From the NCBI RefSeq assembly GCF_002282855.1, contig NZ_NRIR01000008.1, positions 62,001 through 126,000 of the forward strand: a stretch of 64,000 nucleotides of DNA, given 5' to 3'. Position 1 is the first letter of the stretch. Every line of letters begins with the position of its first letter. The translations under genes and the position numbers were made by a program. The notes below the pieces were generated by a model that saw nothing but the letters and a program-made list of their open reading frames with translations, was not told the origin of the DNA and ran no database searches. Of the stretch, positions 25,171 through 32,975 are shown piece after piece. Source of the DNA: Paraferrimonas sedimenticola. GTDB lineage: Bacteria; Pseudomonadota; Gammaproteobacteria; Enterobacterales; Shewanellaceae.

Positions 25171-25758
25171 ATGGCAGCCAATAATAAGAAAAACCGCCGT
25201 CAGCAGATTTTAGAGTGCTTGGCGCAAATGCTGGAAACCGCTCCGGGCCAGCGCATTACCACCGCCAAGCTTGCCGCTGAGGTAGGTGTTTCAGAAGCCG
25301 CGCTTTATCGTCATTTCCCGTCAAAAGCTCGCATGTTCGAAGGGCTTATCGACTTTATCGACGAATCTATTCTGTCGCGCATTAATCTGATCATGCAGGA
25401 AGAGAAAGACACCAGCACCCGTGTTTACATGGTGCTGCAGCTGTTGTTGGTGTTTGCCGAGCGCAATCCTGGCATCTCTCGAGTACTGAGCGGCGATGCC
25501 CTTTTGGGTGAGCACGAGCGTCTGCGCAGCCAGATTGCCCTGCTGTTTGGCAAAATCGAAACCAACCTAAAGCAGATTCTGCGCGAGCACAGCCTGCGCG
25601 AAGGCGCCAACTTAAAAGCCGATGAAGCGGTAATCGCTAATTGGTTGTTGGCCTACGCCGAGGGCAAAATCAGCCAGTTCGTGCGCAGTGAGTTTAAGCA
25701 AAAGCCAACCTCGAATTTCCGCGAGCAATGGCCTTTGATTGAGTCGCAGTTGGCTTAA
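25171..25758 (+). CDS. slmA: Nucleoid occlusion factor SlmA
   Basis: A 195-aa TetR-family protein ([32 protein letters not shown] region, residues ~25-55). SlmA binds chromosomal sites and inhibits FtsZ so that division does not cut across the nucleoid. Its position after dut is conserved in Gammaproteobacteria, and length is standard. A terminator follows. Confidence 0.96.
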   Translation: MAANNKKNRRQQILECLAQMLETAPGQRITTAKLAAEVGVSEAALYRHFPSKARMFEGLIDFIDESILSRINLIMQEEKDTSTRVYMVLQLLLVFAERNPGISRVLSGDALLGEHERLRSQIALLFGKIETNLKQILREHSLREGANLKADEAVIANWLLAYAEGKISQFVRSEFKQKPTSNFREQWPLIESQLA

Positions 25759-25787
25759 TCGCTGCAACTCGACACTCAGCCTTACCA

Positions 25788-25814
25788 AGCCCGCTAAACT
25801 CTAGCGGGCTTTTT
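25788..25814 (+). terminator. Terminator after slmA
   Basis: Stem AGCCCGCT/AGCGGGCT (25788-25795 and 25803-25810) with a 7-nt loop, followed by a T run to 25814. Confidence 0.9.
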
Positions 25815-25901
25815 AATGCGCCTAGCGTTGTGTCGCTTTGGAAATCCCTTACAATAAGCGCCTGCTAAACCTTTACCGAACAATAAGCCCCTGAGGAGCG
25901 C

Positions 25902-26720
25902 ATGAGCAAACTGACCAATCAAAAACTGCAGGACTATTTTTTCCGCCTGCGCAGCAACAAAGTATTTGAAATGTTCGTGGTCAGCGTCATCATTTTCTCG
26001 GCGCTAATGGTAGGTGCTAAAACCTACGAACTGCCCCCTGTACTGCTGACGGTCACCAATATTCTGGATTGGACCATCACCTTCATCTTCATGGCCGAAA
26101 TCACGGTGCGCTTTATCGGTGAGCCCAGAAAACGGGACTTCTTCAAAAACGGCTGGAATGTATTCGACACCCTAATTGTGTTGGTGAGCGTTATCCCAAT
26201 CGATAACTCAGACATGGCAGTGATTGGCCGTTTGGTGCGTATTTTCCGTGTGCTGCGGATGATATCTATCATTCCAGAGCTGCGTACCCTGTTGAATTCT
26301 TTACTAAAAGCCTTGCCTCAGCTGGGTTATGTGATGCTGATGATGTTTATCATCTTCTACATTTACGCCGCCATTGGCAGTACATTTTTCGCAAAAGTCG
26401 ATCCTTTCTTGTGGGGTGATATCAGCATCAGCATGCTGACTTTGTTCCGCGTGATGACCTTTGAGGATTGGACTGATGTGATGTACGACACCATGGAAGT
26501 CTATCCGCTGAGTTGGATTTATTATTTTACTTTCATCTGCTTAACCGCTTTTGCTTTCCTAAATATGGTGATCGGTATCGTGGTCAGCACGCTAGAGGAA
26601 GAGCACCGCCTGCAAGATGCAGAGCGCGCTGAGGCCGAGGGCGAGCCAACGCTAAAAGAACTGCAGGCGGAAATCCAAGAGCTAAAAGCCCTGATAAAAG
26701 AGCAACATAGCGTTCGCTAA
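25902..26720 (+). CDS. Voltage-gated ion channel (BacNav-like, single 6-TM subunit)
   Basis: A 272-aa channel subunit expected to form a tetramer in the inner membrane. S1-S3 span residues ~20-100. The S4 voltage sensor carries Arg at every third position (R110, R113, R116, R119). S5 is ~140-162. The pore loop has the filter TFEDWTD (residues 186-192), S6 is ~205-230 (FLNMVIGIVVST), and a C-terminal coiled coil (~235-268) matches the tetramerising tail of bacterial sodium channels. The filter has Asp at positions that in NavAb-type channels favour calcium. It is a single-gene insertion between slmA and pyrE, with its own upstream terminator boundary. Confidence 0.88.
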   Translation: MSKLTNQKLQDYFFRLRSNKVFEMFVVSVIIFSALMVGAKTYELPPVLLTVTNILDWTITFIFMAEITVRFIGEPRKRDFFKNGWNVFDTLIVLVSVIPIDNSDMAVIGRLVRIFRVLRMISIIPELRTLLNSLLKALPQLGYVMLMMFIIFYIYAAIGSTFFAKVDPFLWGDISISMLTLFRVMTFEDWTDVMYDTMEVYPLSWIYYFTFICLTAFAFLNMVIGIVVSTLEEEHRLQDAERAEAEGEPTLKELQAEIQELKALIKEQHSVR

Positions 26721-26833
26721 AAGCTTCGATTTTTTTCACAGGTTCAGAGCCGACTGAATGTCGGCTCAGCTCCTAAGCTTGATGCAGACAAAGTCACTTT
26801 GTCCGATCACATCAAGATATTAAGGAGCTGATG

Positions 26834-27079
26834 ATGGCCTATGTAATGATTGACGGTAACAAGTACGAAAAAGAACTCATCGACATGGCGCGCGCTCACA
26901 CCACAGGTCGTGGCGAAGGGCGCATCTCTCGCGATGAGGCGATGGATTTGATCAACTCAGCCCAGGATGGCCATCGTGTTACCGACACAGAAATGAGTAC
27001 CCTGCACTACATTCGCGATAACTTTGACTTCACCGATGCCGCGGCCACTTGGTTCGATAACGAAATTTCTAAGTGGTAG
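26834..27079 (+). CDS. Conserved small acidic protein of unknown function (81 aa)
   Basis: Two adjacent ATG codons (26831 and 26834) follow an AAGGAG site; the second gives better spacing. The acidic sequence has a GRGEGRISRDEAMDLI segment recalling an EF-hand loop and a second ATWFDNEISKW C-terminal motif. No enzyme family is recognised. It lies between the ion channel and pyrE; a relation to calcium and the channel is only speculation from these features. Confidence 0.6.
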   Translation: MAYVMIDGNKYEKELIDMARAHTTGRGEGRISRDEAMDLINSAQDGHRVTDTEMSTLHYIRDNFDFTDAAATWFDNEISKW

Positions 27080-27120
27080 TTCGCAGTAAGTAGTAACTAG
27101 TTAGCAGTGATTAGAAACAC

Positions 27121-27149
27121 AAAAGCCGACTCATTAGAGTCGGCTTTTT
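27121..27149. terminator. Bidirectional terminator between the small acidic gene and pyrE
   Basis: Stem AGCCGAC/GTCGGCT (27124-27130 and 27139-27145) with A-run before and T-run after, so it can serve both the plus-strand gene and the minus-strand pyrE-rph operon. Confidence 0.88.
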
Positions 27150-27169
27150 GCTACTAACACGGGGCAAAA

Positions 27170-27811
27170 TTAGATGCCGTACTGCTCGCGGTAAGCACTC
27201 ACCATGGCCAGCTCTTTGTCCATGCCAGGTTGTTGCTCAAGGTAAGCAATCAGGTCGGCCAGCTTAATGATAGAAATCACTGCACAGCCAAAGTCGCGTT
27301 CCACTTCCTGAATAGCAGACAGCTCGCCTTGACCCTTCTCTTGACGGTCTAGCGCGATAAGTACACCAGCCAGCTCAGCATCGTTGGCCTTGATGATTTC
27401 CATGGATTCGCGGATCGCAGTGCCTGCGGTAATCACATCATCCACTAGCATGACCTTGCCGTTTAGCTCTGAGCCCACCAAAGAGCCACCTTCGCCGTGG
27501 TCTTTCTTCTCTTTGCGGTTAAAGCAGTAAGGTAGGTCTTGGCCGTGGTGGTCATTTAGCGCAACCACTGTGGTGGTGGCAATTGGAATGCCTTTGTAAG
27601 CAGGACCAAACACCAAATCGTAATCCACACCAGAATCCACTAACGCGGCGGCGTAAAAGCGGCCTAGGCGCGCCAAGTCCTTACCCGTGTTAAACAGGCC
27701 GGCGTTAAAGAAGTACGGGCTAGTACGGCCAGACTTTAGGGTGAACTCGCCAAAACGCAGTACCTGGCGCTCAATGGCGAACTCGATAAATTCTCTTTGA
27801 TAGTCTTTCAT
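27170..27811 (-). CDS. pyrE: Orotate phosphoribosyltransferase
   Basis: A 213-aa enzyme making OMP from orotate and PRPP in pyrimidine synthesis. The PRPP-binding loop [16 protein letters not shown] (residues ~120-135) and the FGPAYKGIP segment are complete. It lies 43 nt downstream of rph on the same strand, the classic rph-pyrE operon; the short gap holds no strong attenuator that I could identify. Confidence 0.97.
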   Translation of the reverse strand: MKDYQREFIEFAIERQVLRFGEFTLKSGRTSPYFFNAGLFNTGKDLARLGRFYAAALVDSGVDYDLVFGPAYKGIPIATTTVVALNDHHGQDLPYCFNRKEKKDHGEGGSLVGSELNGKVMLVDDVITAGTAIRESMEIIKANDAELAGVLIALDRQEKGQGELSAIQEVERDFGCAVISIIKLADLIAYLEQQPGMDKELAMVSAYREQYGI

Positions 27812-27853
27812 GAATTAACTCTGAATCTCTGTAGTCAGTTCTCTAACCTAGGC

Positions 27854-28573
27854 TTAGCTTAAAGCCGCTTTTTGCGCGTCGGTGATTTCACGAATACCGT
27901 GCTTGGCCATCTCTAGCATGGCTAGTAGCTCTTCGTGGCTAAACGGCGCTTCTTCGGCGGTACCTTGAATTTCGATGAACTGGCCAGTTTCGCTCATGAC
28001 CACGTTCAAGTCGGTATCCGCTGCGCTGTCCTCTGGATAGTCCAGATCGCAAACCGCTTCGCCTTTGTAAATGCCAACGCTCACCGCAGCAATCATGTGC
28101 TTAAGCGGGTTGTTTTTTAGAATGCCTTTGGCGCGAGCCCAATTCAGCGCATCAACCAGAGCCACACAGGCGCCACTGATAGACGCGGTACGAGTGCCAC
28201 CGTCGGCCTGAATCACGTCACAGTCGATGGTAATGGTGTTCTCACCTAACAGAGTTAAATCCACCGCGGCGCGCAGGGCGCGACCAATCAGGCGCTGAAT
28301 TTCCTGAGTACGACCAGACTGCTTACCGCGAGCAGCTTCGCGGCCCATACGAGTGTGAGTTGAGCGAGGCAACATGCCGTATTCGGCAGTGATCCAGCCT
28401 TTGCCTTGGCCTTTTAGAAAGCGCGGCACGCCTTCTTCAAAACTGGCAGTACAAAGCACCTTGGTATCGCCAAACTCAACCAACACCGAACCTTCGGCGT
28501 GAGCAGTGAATTGACGAGTAATGGTGACAGGACGGGTTTGCTGGGGGGTACGTCCGCTGGGTCGCATGAGCAT
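27854..28573 (-). CDS. rph: Ribonuclease PH
   Basis: A 239-aa phosphorolytic 3'-5' exoribonuclease that trims tRNA precursors. Signatures are [20 protein letters not shown] at the N-terminus, [20 protein letters not shown] and the phosphate-binding/catalytic region [15 protein letters not shown]. Length is normal, unlike the frameshifted E. coli K-12 copy. Divergent from yicC with a 159-bp intergenic region. Confidence 0.97.
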   Translation of the reverse strand: MLMRPSGRTPQQTRPVTITRQFTAHAEGSVLVEFGDTKVLCTASFEEGVPRFLKGQGKGWITAEYGMLPRSTHTRMGREAARGKQSGRTQEIQRLIGRALRAAVDLTLLGENTITIDCDVIQADGGTRTASISGACVALVDALNWARAKGILKNNPLKHMIAAVSVGIYKGEAVCDLDYPEDSAADTDLNVVMSETGQFIEIQGTAEEAPFSHEELLAMLEMAKHGIREITDAQKAALS

Positions 28574-28732
28574 TTCCTGAGAGCTGATTTTGAGTGCTGC
28601 ATAGTATACGTAAACCCTGATTCAATCGCCATGATTTAGCGGATGTGGCTCTAAAAACAGCCGCTTATCGTTTCAAAAGCAACGAGGTTGGGCATATAAT
28701 CGCTAAGACTCAAATAAATCTTGGGAATCCAG

Positions 28733-29599
28733 ATGATCCACAGCATGACCGCCTACGCTCGCGTAGAACACAAAGCCGAGTGGGGCAACGCCTCTTGGGA
28801 AATTCGTTCGGTAAACCAGCGTTACCTAGAAACCTATATTCGCCTACCAGAAACCATGCGATCACTGGAGCCGACCCTGCGCGAACGTCTGCGCAAGCGC
28901 CTTAACCGAGGCAAGGTTGAAGTAAACCTGCGCCTAGACATCAAGAAAGACGACGGCGCCGGTTTGTCCTTAAACGAAGGTCTAGCCAAGCAATTGCTGC
29001 AATCGGCTGAGTGGCTGCACGGCCAAACTCAGTCGGCTGCCCAAATAAACCTAGTCGACGTGCTGCGCTGGCCTGGTGTGATGAGCGCCGATGAGCAAGA
29101 CATGGACAGCGTTGGTAAAGAACTGATGCAGCAGTTCGACAAGGCTCTTGATGACTTTGTAGCTGCGCGTGCCCGCGAAGGTGAAGCCATCAACGAGATG
29201 CTGCAAACTCGCCTAAGCTCAATCGAAGAACAATCGGCCTTTTGCAACAAGCGTATGCCAGAGATTTTGCAGTGGCAGCGCGAAAAATTGTCTAACCGCT
29301 TAGCGGAAATCAAAGACGAGCTAGACCCTGCCCGCATCGAACAAGAGATGATTTTGCTGGCGCAGAAAATGGACGTGGCAGAGGAAATCGACCGTCTGGA
29401 TGCCCATGTCACCGAGACTCGTCGCATCCTGAAAAAAGGTGGCGCCTGTGGCCGTCGTCTGGACTTTATGATGCAGGAGTTCAATCGCGAATCGAATACT
29501 TTGGCGTCTAAGTCGATTAGCTCCGACATAACGGCTTCGGCGGTGGAGTTGAAGGTGTTGATTGAGCAAATGCGAGAGCAGATCCAGAACTTAGAATAA
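28733..29599 (+). CDS. yicC: YicC family endoribonuclease
   Basis: A 288-aa protein; ATG at 28733 gives the conserved N-terminus MIHSMTAYARVE. YicC is associated with small-RNA degradation. The C-terminal domain (HVTETRRILKKGGACGRRLD, FMMQEFNRESNTLASKS) is conserved and complete. Its last codons (Gln-Ile-Gln-Asn-Leu-Glu-stop) are the attachment site of the 8-kb island that follows, and the copy here may be the one carried in by the island. Confidence 0.95.
   Translation: MIHSMTAYARVEHKAEWGNASWEIRSVNQRYLETYIRLPETMRSLEPTLRERLRKRLNRGKVEVNLRLDIKKDDGAGLSLNEGLAKQLLQSAEWLHGQTQSAAQINLVDVLRWPGVMSADEQDMDSVGKELMQQFDKALDDFVAARAREGEAINEMLQTRLSSIEEQSAFCNKRMPEILQWQREKLSNRLAEIKDELDPARIEQEMILLAQKMDVAEEIDRLDAHVTETRRILKKGGACGRRLDFMMQEFNRESNTLASKSISSDITASAVELKVLIEQMREQIQNLE
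29579..29598 (+). other. attL: 20-bp attachment repeat within yicC
   Basis: Differs from the copy at 37572 by a single base (A versus G at position 15). Here it encodes the final codons and stop (TAA) of yicC. Confidence 0.88.
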
Positions 29600-29628
29600 C
29601 GATTCCCGATTTTTCTAACATCCCTCTA

Positions 29629-29655
29629 AAGCCCTTATTTACAGGGCTTTTTTTA
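29629..29655 (+). terminator. Terminator after yicC, inside the island
   Basis: Stem AAGCCCT/AGGGCTT (29629-29635 and 29643-29649) followed by a T run. Because it lies inside the attachment repeat, the island supplies yicC with a terminator. Confidence 0.9.
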
Positions 29656-29695
29656 TAAGCTATGTTTCTACTTAATTCAGAACGTTTCTGAAAAC

Positions 29696-29756
29696 TGGTA
29701 ACACAATCGGTTACACGATGGATACACGAGCGGTTACACGGTAGCGGTTACACAGG
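29696..29756 (+). repeat. Integrase arm-type repeat cluster, left end
   Basis: Four copies or near copies of GGTTACAC/GGATACAC in 60 bp. The first 21 bp (29696-29716) recur exactly at 37477-37497 near the right end. Repeats at both ends, between the attachment core and the integrase gene, are what arm sites look like. Confidence 0.75.
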
Positions 29757-29765
29757 GAGTAGAGC

Positions 29766-30992
29766 ATGGCAACGGGCAGTAGACACACCAGAACCCCACT
29801 AGGTGACGGAGTATACAAACGCATCACCACGACTGGCGCAGTGGCTTATGAGCTGCGTTACACCATTAACGGACGGCGTAGGTTCTACACGCTGAACGCC
29901 ACCACTAAGACGCTGGCCAAGGAAGAAGCCGCCACCATTAAGAAGCGCATTAGAACCGAGGGATTCGACCCAGTGGCCGAGAAGAAGCGTTTAGACCGTT
30001 CTGAGCTAAAGACGGTTAACGACTTGTTTGTCGTATGGCAACAGGACAACGAGAAGCGCCTAGAACACCCTCACATCCCCGCACGCTACTATAACGACAA
30101 GATGAAGCCTTACATTGGTGAGCTGGCCATTGGCAAAGTGACACCGCTGGATATAAAGCGCATCATCGAAAAGGAAGCCAACCGAGGCAAGTTAACCAGC
30201 GCTAACAAGACCCTCATTCATGCCAAGCAGCTATTCAACACGGCCATAAAGCTAGGCTTAATCACTGCCAACCCTGCCGCAGCATTCAAGACTTCGGACG
30301 CAGGAGGCAAAGAGACACCAGGTGAACGCGCTCTGTCATTCGATGAAGTAGCACACGCTTTTGGTGTATTCAGAGAACACCGTGACCGATTCACTCGCGA
30401 TAACTACCTGTTTGTGGCCATCACCCTATGCTTGGGCATTCGTAAGAGTGAGCTAGTCAAAGCCCAGTGGTCAGAGTTCGACTTGAAAGACGGTTGTTGG
30501 TACATCGACGCCAGCAGAACCAAGACCCGCAAAGGAATCTGCGTTCCACTGCCTAAACCTGTCATAGCATGGCTAGAGGAGCTTAAAATACGCGCTTGTG
30601 GCTCTGACTATGTTCTACCACCAAGACGCAAAAGCAAGTCACCACACGTAAGCCAAGACACGGTTAATCACGCTGTGGCCAAGCTGTTTGGCAAGAAAGT
30701 CGATGGCAATAAGAAGCCCTTACCCAATGTCATGGGCGACCTTGAATATTTTCACATCCACGACTTACGCCGCACCTGTCGAACCCTGCTTTCTGAACTG
30801 AAAGTAGACAGCCGAACCGCTGAAATGTGCTTAAACCACAAAATTAAAGGCACCGAGGGAATATACGACCGATACACCGCCTTTGATGAAAGACTGTCAG
30901 CCCTTACCAAGCTGGCCGAACGTATCGCGCCAATAGTAAACAACACCAGCAACGTATTAGAGCTTAAACATGGACAAAGACGCTTGGATTAA
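29766..30992 (+). CDS. int: Island tyrosine integrase
   Basis: A 408-aa recombinase; start has GGGAG 5-9 nt upstream. Catalytic residues can be read in LCLGIRKSEL (Arg I), HDLRRTCRTLL (His-x-x-Arg) and LNHKIKGTEGIYDRY (His/Tyr). The arm-binding N-terminus spans ~1-100. It lies directly inside attL and should recombine the yicC 3'-end sites. It is distinct from the prophage integrase at 21.4 kb. Confidence 0.92.
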   Translation: MATGSRHTRTPLGDGVYKRITTTGAVAYELRYTINGRRRFYTLNATTKTLAKEEAATIKKRIRTEGFDPVAEKKRLDRSELKTVNDLFVVWQQDNEKRLEHPHIPARYYNDKMKPYIGELAIGKVTPLDIKRIIEKEANRGKLTSANKTLIHAKQLFNTAIKLGLITANPAAAFKTSDAGGKETPGERALSFDEVAHAFGVFREHRDRFTRDNYLFVAITLCLGIRKSELVKAQWSEFDLKDGCWYIDASRTKTRKGICVPLPKPVIAWLEELKIRACGSDYVLPPRRKSKSPHVSQDTVNHAVAKLFGKKVDGNKKPLPNVMGDLEYFHIHDLRRTCRTLLSELKVDSRTAEMCLNHKIKGTEGIYDRYTAFDERLSALTKLAERIAPIVNNTSNVLELKHGQRRLD

Positions 30993-31566
30993 TCCGCTAC
31001 CAGAACACCAATACCAGTCGAAACTGGATCTGCTACTAACAGAGCTGTGCGAAGCATCCGCTGGAGTCGAATATGGGTTTATTCTCAATATCAAAGAGTT
31101 TTGTTGGCGATTCCTTGAGACAGGGGAGACAAGATTTATTGACCAGGCAGTGATTAACTGTGCTCATTGGCGAATACCTATCACCCCTATACTGGCAGAA
31201 TTGGTAATGAGCGCAGCCGTTATCAAAATGTCTGGCAACCAAGCAGCATCCAGAAAGACAAAATGCCCAGTTGAGCGGGAAATATCAGAGGGCTTCACTA
31301 TTCGCGCTCTGGCTTTGCTCACTGAATTTTGTGGGCTTACCTTACACGAAGCAAGCGTAAAAGCTGCATCAGCCCTAAGCCACCACCACCCAGACTTCAC
31401 TAAAAAGAGCTCCACAATCGAAAAGCTGTACGCAGCAAAGGCTAAAGACCTTGGCGAGCGACTAAGAAGCCGCAAACCCGATGGCTGGTCAGTGACAGAA
31501 CAGCAAAAGTTTCTAAGTGAATTCCCCCAAACAACCCCGCAAGCCCTGCTGGGAGAGCGCCGATAA
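30970..31566 (+). CDS. Unknown satellite protein (198 aa)
   Basis: Not recognised. Largely helical, without catalytic motifs or membrane segments. It overlaps the integrase end by 23 nt, so expression is likely coupled to it. Downstream is an inverted repeat with a TTGACA box, probably the start of the next transcription unit. Confidence 0.55.
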   Translation: MDKDAWINPLPEHQYQSKLDLLLTELCEASAGVEYGFILNIKEFCWRFLETGETRFIDQAVINCAHWRIPITPILAELVMSAAVIKMSGNQAASRKTKCPVEREISEGFTIRALALLTEFCGLTLHEASVKAASALSHHHPDFTKKSSTIEKLYAAKAKDLGERLRSRKPDGWSVTEQQKFLSEFPQTTPQALLGERR

Positions 31567-31571
31567 TACTA

Positions 31572-31600
31572 GGGGAATATTTTTGACAATTTTATTCCCC
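31572..31600. promoter_or_regulatory. Inverted repeat and promoter element before the AlpA-like gene
   Basis: Arms GGGGAATA (31572-31579) and TATTCCCC (31593-31600) enclose a consensus -35 box TTGACA (31583-31588). An operator overlapping a promoter is the natural reading. The word ATTCCCC recurs in the repeat cluster at 34411. The same hairpin with its T-rich loop could alternatively end the upstream transcript. Confidence 0.5.
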
Positions 31601-31663
31601 TCCAATTTGGCCTGATAAATCATTTAATCGTTCCTGTACTCATTGAACCACGCAGGAACAAAC

Positions 31664-31909
31664 ATGCAATACATCGAACCAACCAACCAGCAACGCGCCG
31701 AGATTCTAGCAGCCAGCAACGTTGAAGTTGACCGCCTTGTTAGCACCGACGAGCGCGACAGCATTTCGCCAATGTCTCGCACTTCACTATGGCGAGCAAT
31801 CAACACTGGCGAGTTCCCCAAACCTGTCAAATTAACAGCCCGCCGCAGAGCCTGGCGACTGTCTTCACTTCTTTGGTTTAACCATCTGGCTGAACAAGCC
31901 GCAAATTAA
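31664..31909 (+). CDS. AlpA-like transcriptional regulator (81 aa)
   Basis: ATG at 31664 with AGGAA before it. The sequence MSRTSLWRAINTGEFPKPVK (residues ~37-56) followed by ARRRAWRLSSLLWF is the AlpA helix-turn-helix signature, where an HTH senses or activates satellite and prophage excision promoters. AlpA genes are hallmark regulators of PICI and P4-like satellites. The N-terminal ~35 residues are an extension with Glu/Arg. Confidence 0.75.
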   Translation: MQYIEPTNQQRAEILAASNVEVDRLVSTDERDSISPMSRTSLWRAINTGEFPKPVKLTARRRAWRLSSLLWFNHLAEQAAN

Positions 31910-31919
31910 GGAGCCTTTC

Positions 31920-32228
31920 ATGGACTCAAAACGCATCGACACCTTTGCCGAACTGCTTTTACAAGCTGGCCAAAAGGGGATCACCACCTTTCAAGTAATT
32001 GGAAAGCTAAAGACCCCTTGCCCGCACCACTATGCGCGAGTGTTGCGCCGTAACGGGGTGCCAATCACCAGAGGCAGCATATACGCACTACCAGACCAAG
32101 AAGCCGCTCAAGCTTGTTTGAACTGGCTGAACGGTGAACGAAAGAAAGACGGTAAGCGAATGCTTAACGAGGGTGAGTGTATTTATTACCTGGGCAAGTT
32201 CCCAGAAAGCAAAAAAGCCGCCTGTTAA
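31920..32228 (+). CDS. Probable winged-helix protein of the island (102 aa)
   Basis: Start 10 nt after the AlpA-like stop. Residues ~5-60 (FAELLLQAGQKGITTFQVIG, then HHYARVLRRNGVPITRGSIY) look like a winged helix with a C-terminal charged tail. Similar small genes accompany AlpA in satellites. No specific role. Confidence 0.55.
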   Translation: MDSKRIDTFAELLLQAGQKGITTFQVIGKLKTPCPHHYARVLRRNGVPITRGSIYALPDQEAAQACLNWLNGERKKDGKRMLNEGECIYYLGKFPESKKAAC

Positions 32229-32310
32229 GACGACTTTTCACTTGTATCAGCGCTTTAGAGGGGTGTTACCAGCACCCCAACACTACACATCAGCAAGGTA
32301 ATGATAAACG

Positions 32311-32772
32311 ATGAAAAATTATTTGACCAGAAAAGACGATCGGCGTATTGTCGCAGTTGTTGGACTAGACACCCAACAACACAGCAGGCGGCTTAGACAC
32401 CCGCAAGCGATGACGAGTACAGGACAATCCAAACCCTCTTTTGATACCAATGCACCCGCGTTGTATCCAGAAAACGGGAACGGAGTAGCGAACCAAGACG
32501 CATCGACGTCAAATGTTCCCGCCCTCTGGGCGATCCTGTACCGCCCATTGTCTTGCGGTTTGCTACTCACCCGCCTGTATCGACAATTTGATACAGGACT
32601 CTTAAACATGGTTTACACCTTTCTAATCGCCAGAACTGGCACCCCAATTGCCCACTTGAGCAAGGTTCGCACGCGCTCAGTATTTGCCAAAAACGAAACG
32701 CAAGCCCGCGAAGCATTGGCACCTATGCCACTGATATTCCTAAGCCGCACACCAGCGCGGAGGGCTTCGTAA
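32311..32772 (+). CDS. Ash/Icd-like phage-satellite protein (153 aa), with nested start at 32608
   Basis: The C-terminal part from Met100 (MVYTFLIARTGTPIAHLSK... FAKNETQAREAL... RTPARRAS) resembles the Icd-like/Ash proteins of P4-like elements, which inhibit host division or act on regulation. The first ~99 residues are low complexity and basic, and the DNA there is better explained by an RNA structure. A separate start at 32608, with AGGA before it, would give a 54-aa protein. Which start is used cannot be decided; the family match is from memory of short motifs. Confidence 0.45.
   Translation: MKNYLTRKDDRRIVAVVGLDTQQHSRRLRHPQAMTSTGQSKPSFDTNAPALYPENGNGVANQDASTSNVPALWAILYRPLSCGLLLTRLYRQFDTGLLNMVYTFLIARTGTPIAHLSKVRTRSVFAKNETQAREALAPMPLIFLSRTPARRAS
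32410..32600 (+). ncRNA. Structured leader with repeated complementary elements
   Basis: Elements GTACAGGA (32417-32424), TCCTGTAC (32534-32541), CCTGTATC (32574-32581) and GATACAGG (32590-32597) are mutually complementary. The last two make an 8-bp hairpin with an 8-nt loop covering the AGGA ribosome site before 32608. The arrangement resembles the seqA/seqB/seqC pairing of the P4 CI immunity RNA. Homology to P4 is not shown; only the complementarity is. Confidence 0.35.
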
Positions 32773-32975
32773 TGTCTGAACAACAAACCTTTATCGCTTG
32801 GGTATCCGACAACATGAGCGGATCAGAATGGTCGTACCAAGACGGCACCGAGTTTCTACACGTTAACGGCCAGTTTATAGGCGGTTACATAACAACAATG
32901 CGCAGCTACTTTGTCGCTCAGAACGAGCATACAGCGCGATTAATGAAGCTGTTTAAGGCTGACAAGGAGCAGTAA
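32772..32975 (+). CDS. Small unknown satellite protein (67 aa)
   Basis: Not recognised. Overlaps the preceding stop and abuts the helicase start, so it is in one operon. Beta-rich with Ser/Gly-containing turns (VSDNMSGSEWSYQDGTEF) and a helical end. Confidence 0.55.
   Translation: MSEQQTFIAWVSDNMSGSEWSYQDGTEFLHVNGQFIGGYITTMRSYFVAQNEHTARLMKLFKADKEQ

Noticed and set aside
29029-29529. Minus-strand open frame of 166 codons inside yicC
   Set aside because: Antisense to a recognised gene, with a Ser/Arg/Cys-rich composition typical of shadow translation.
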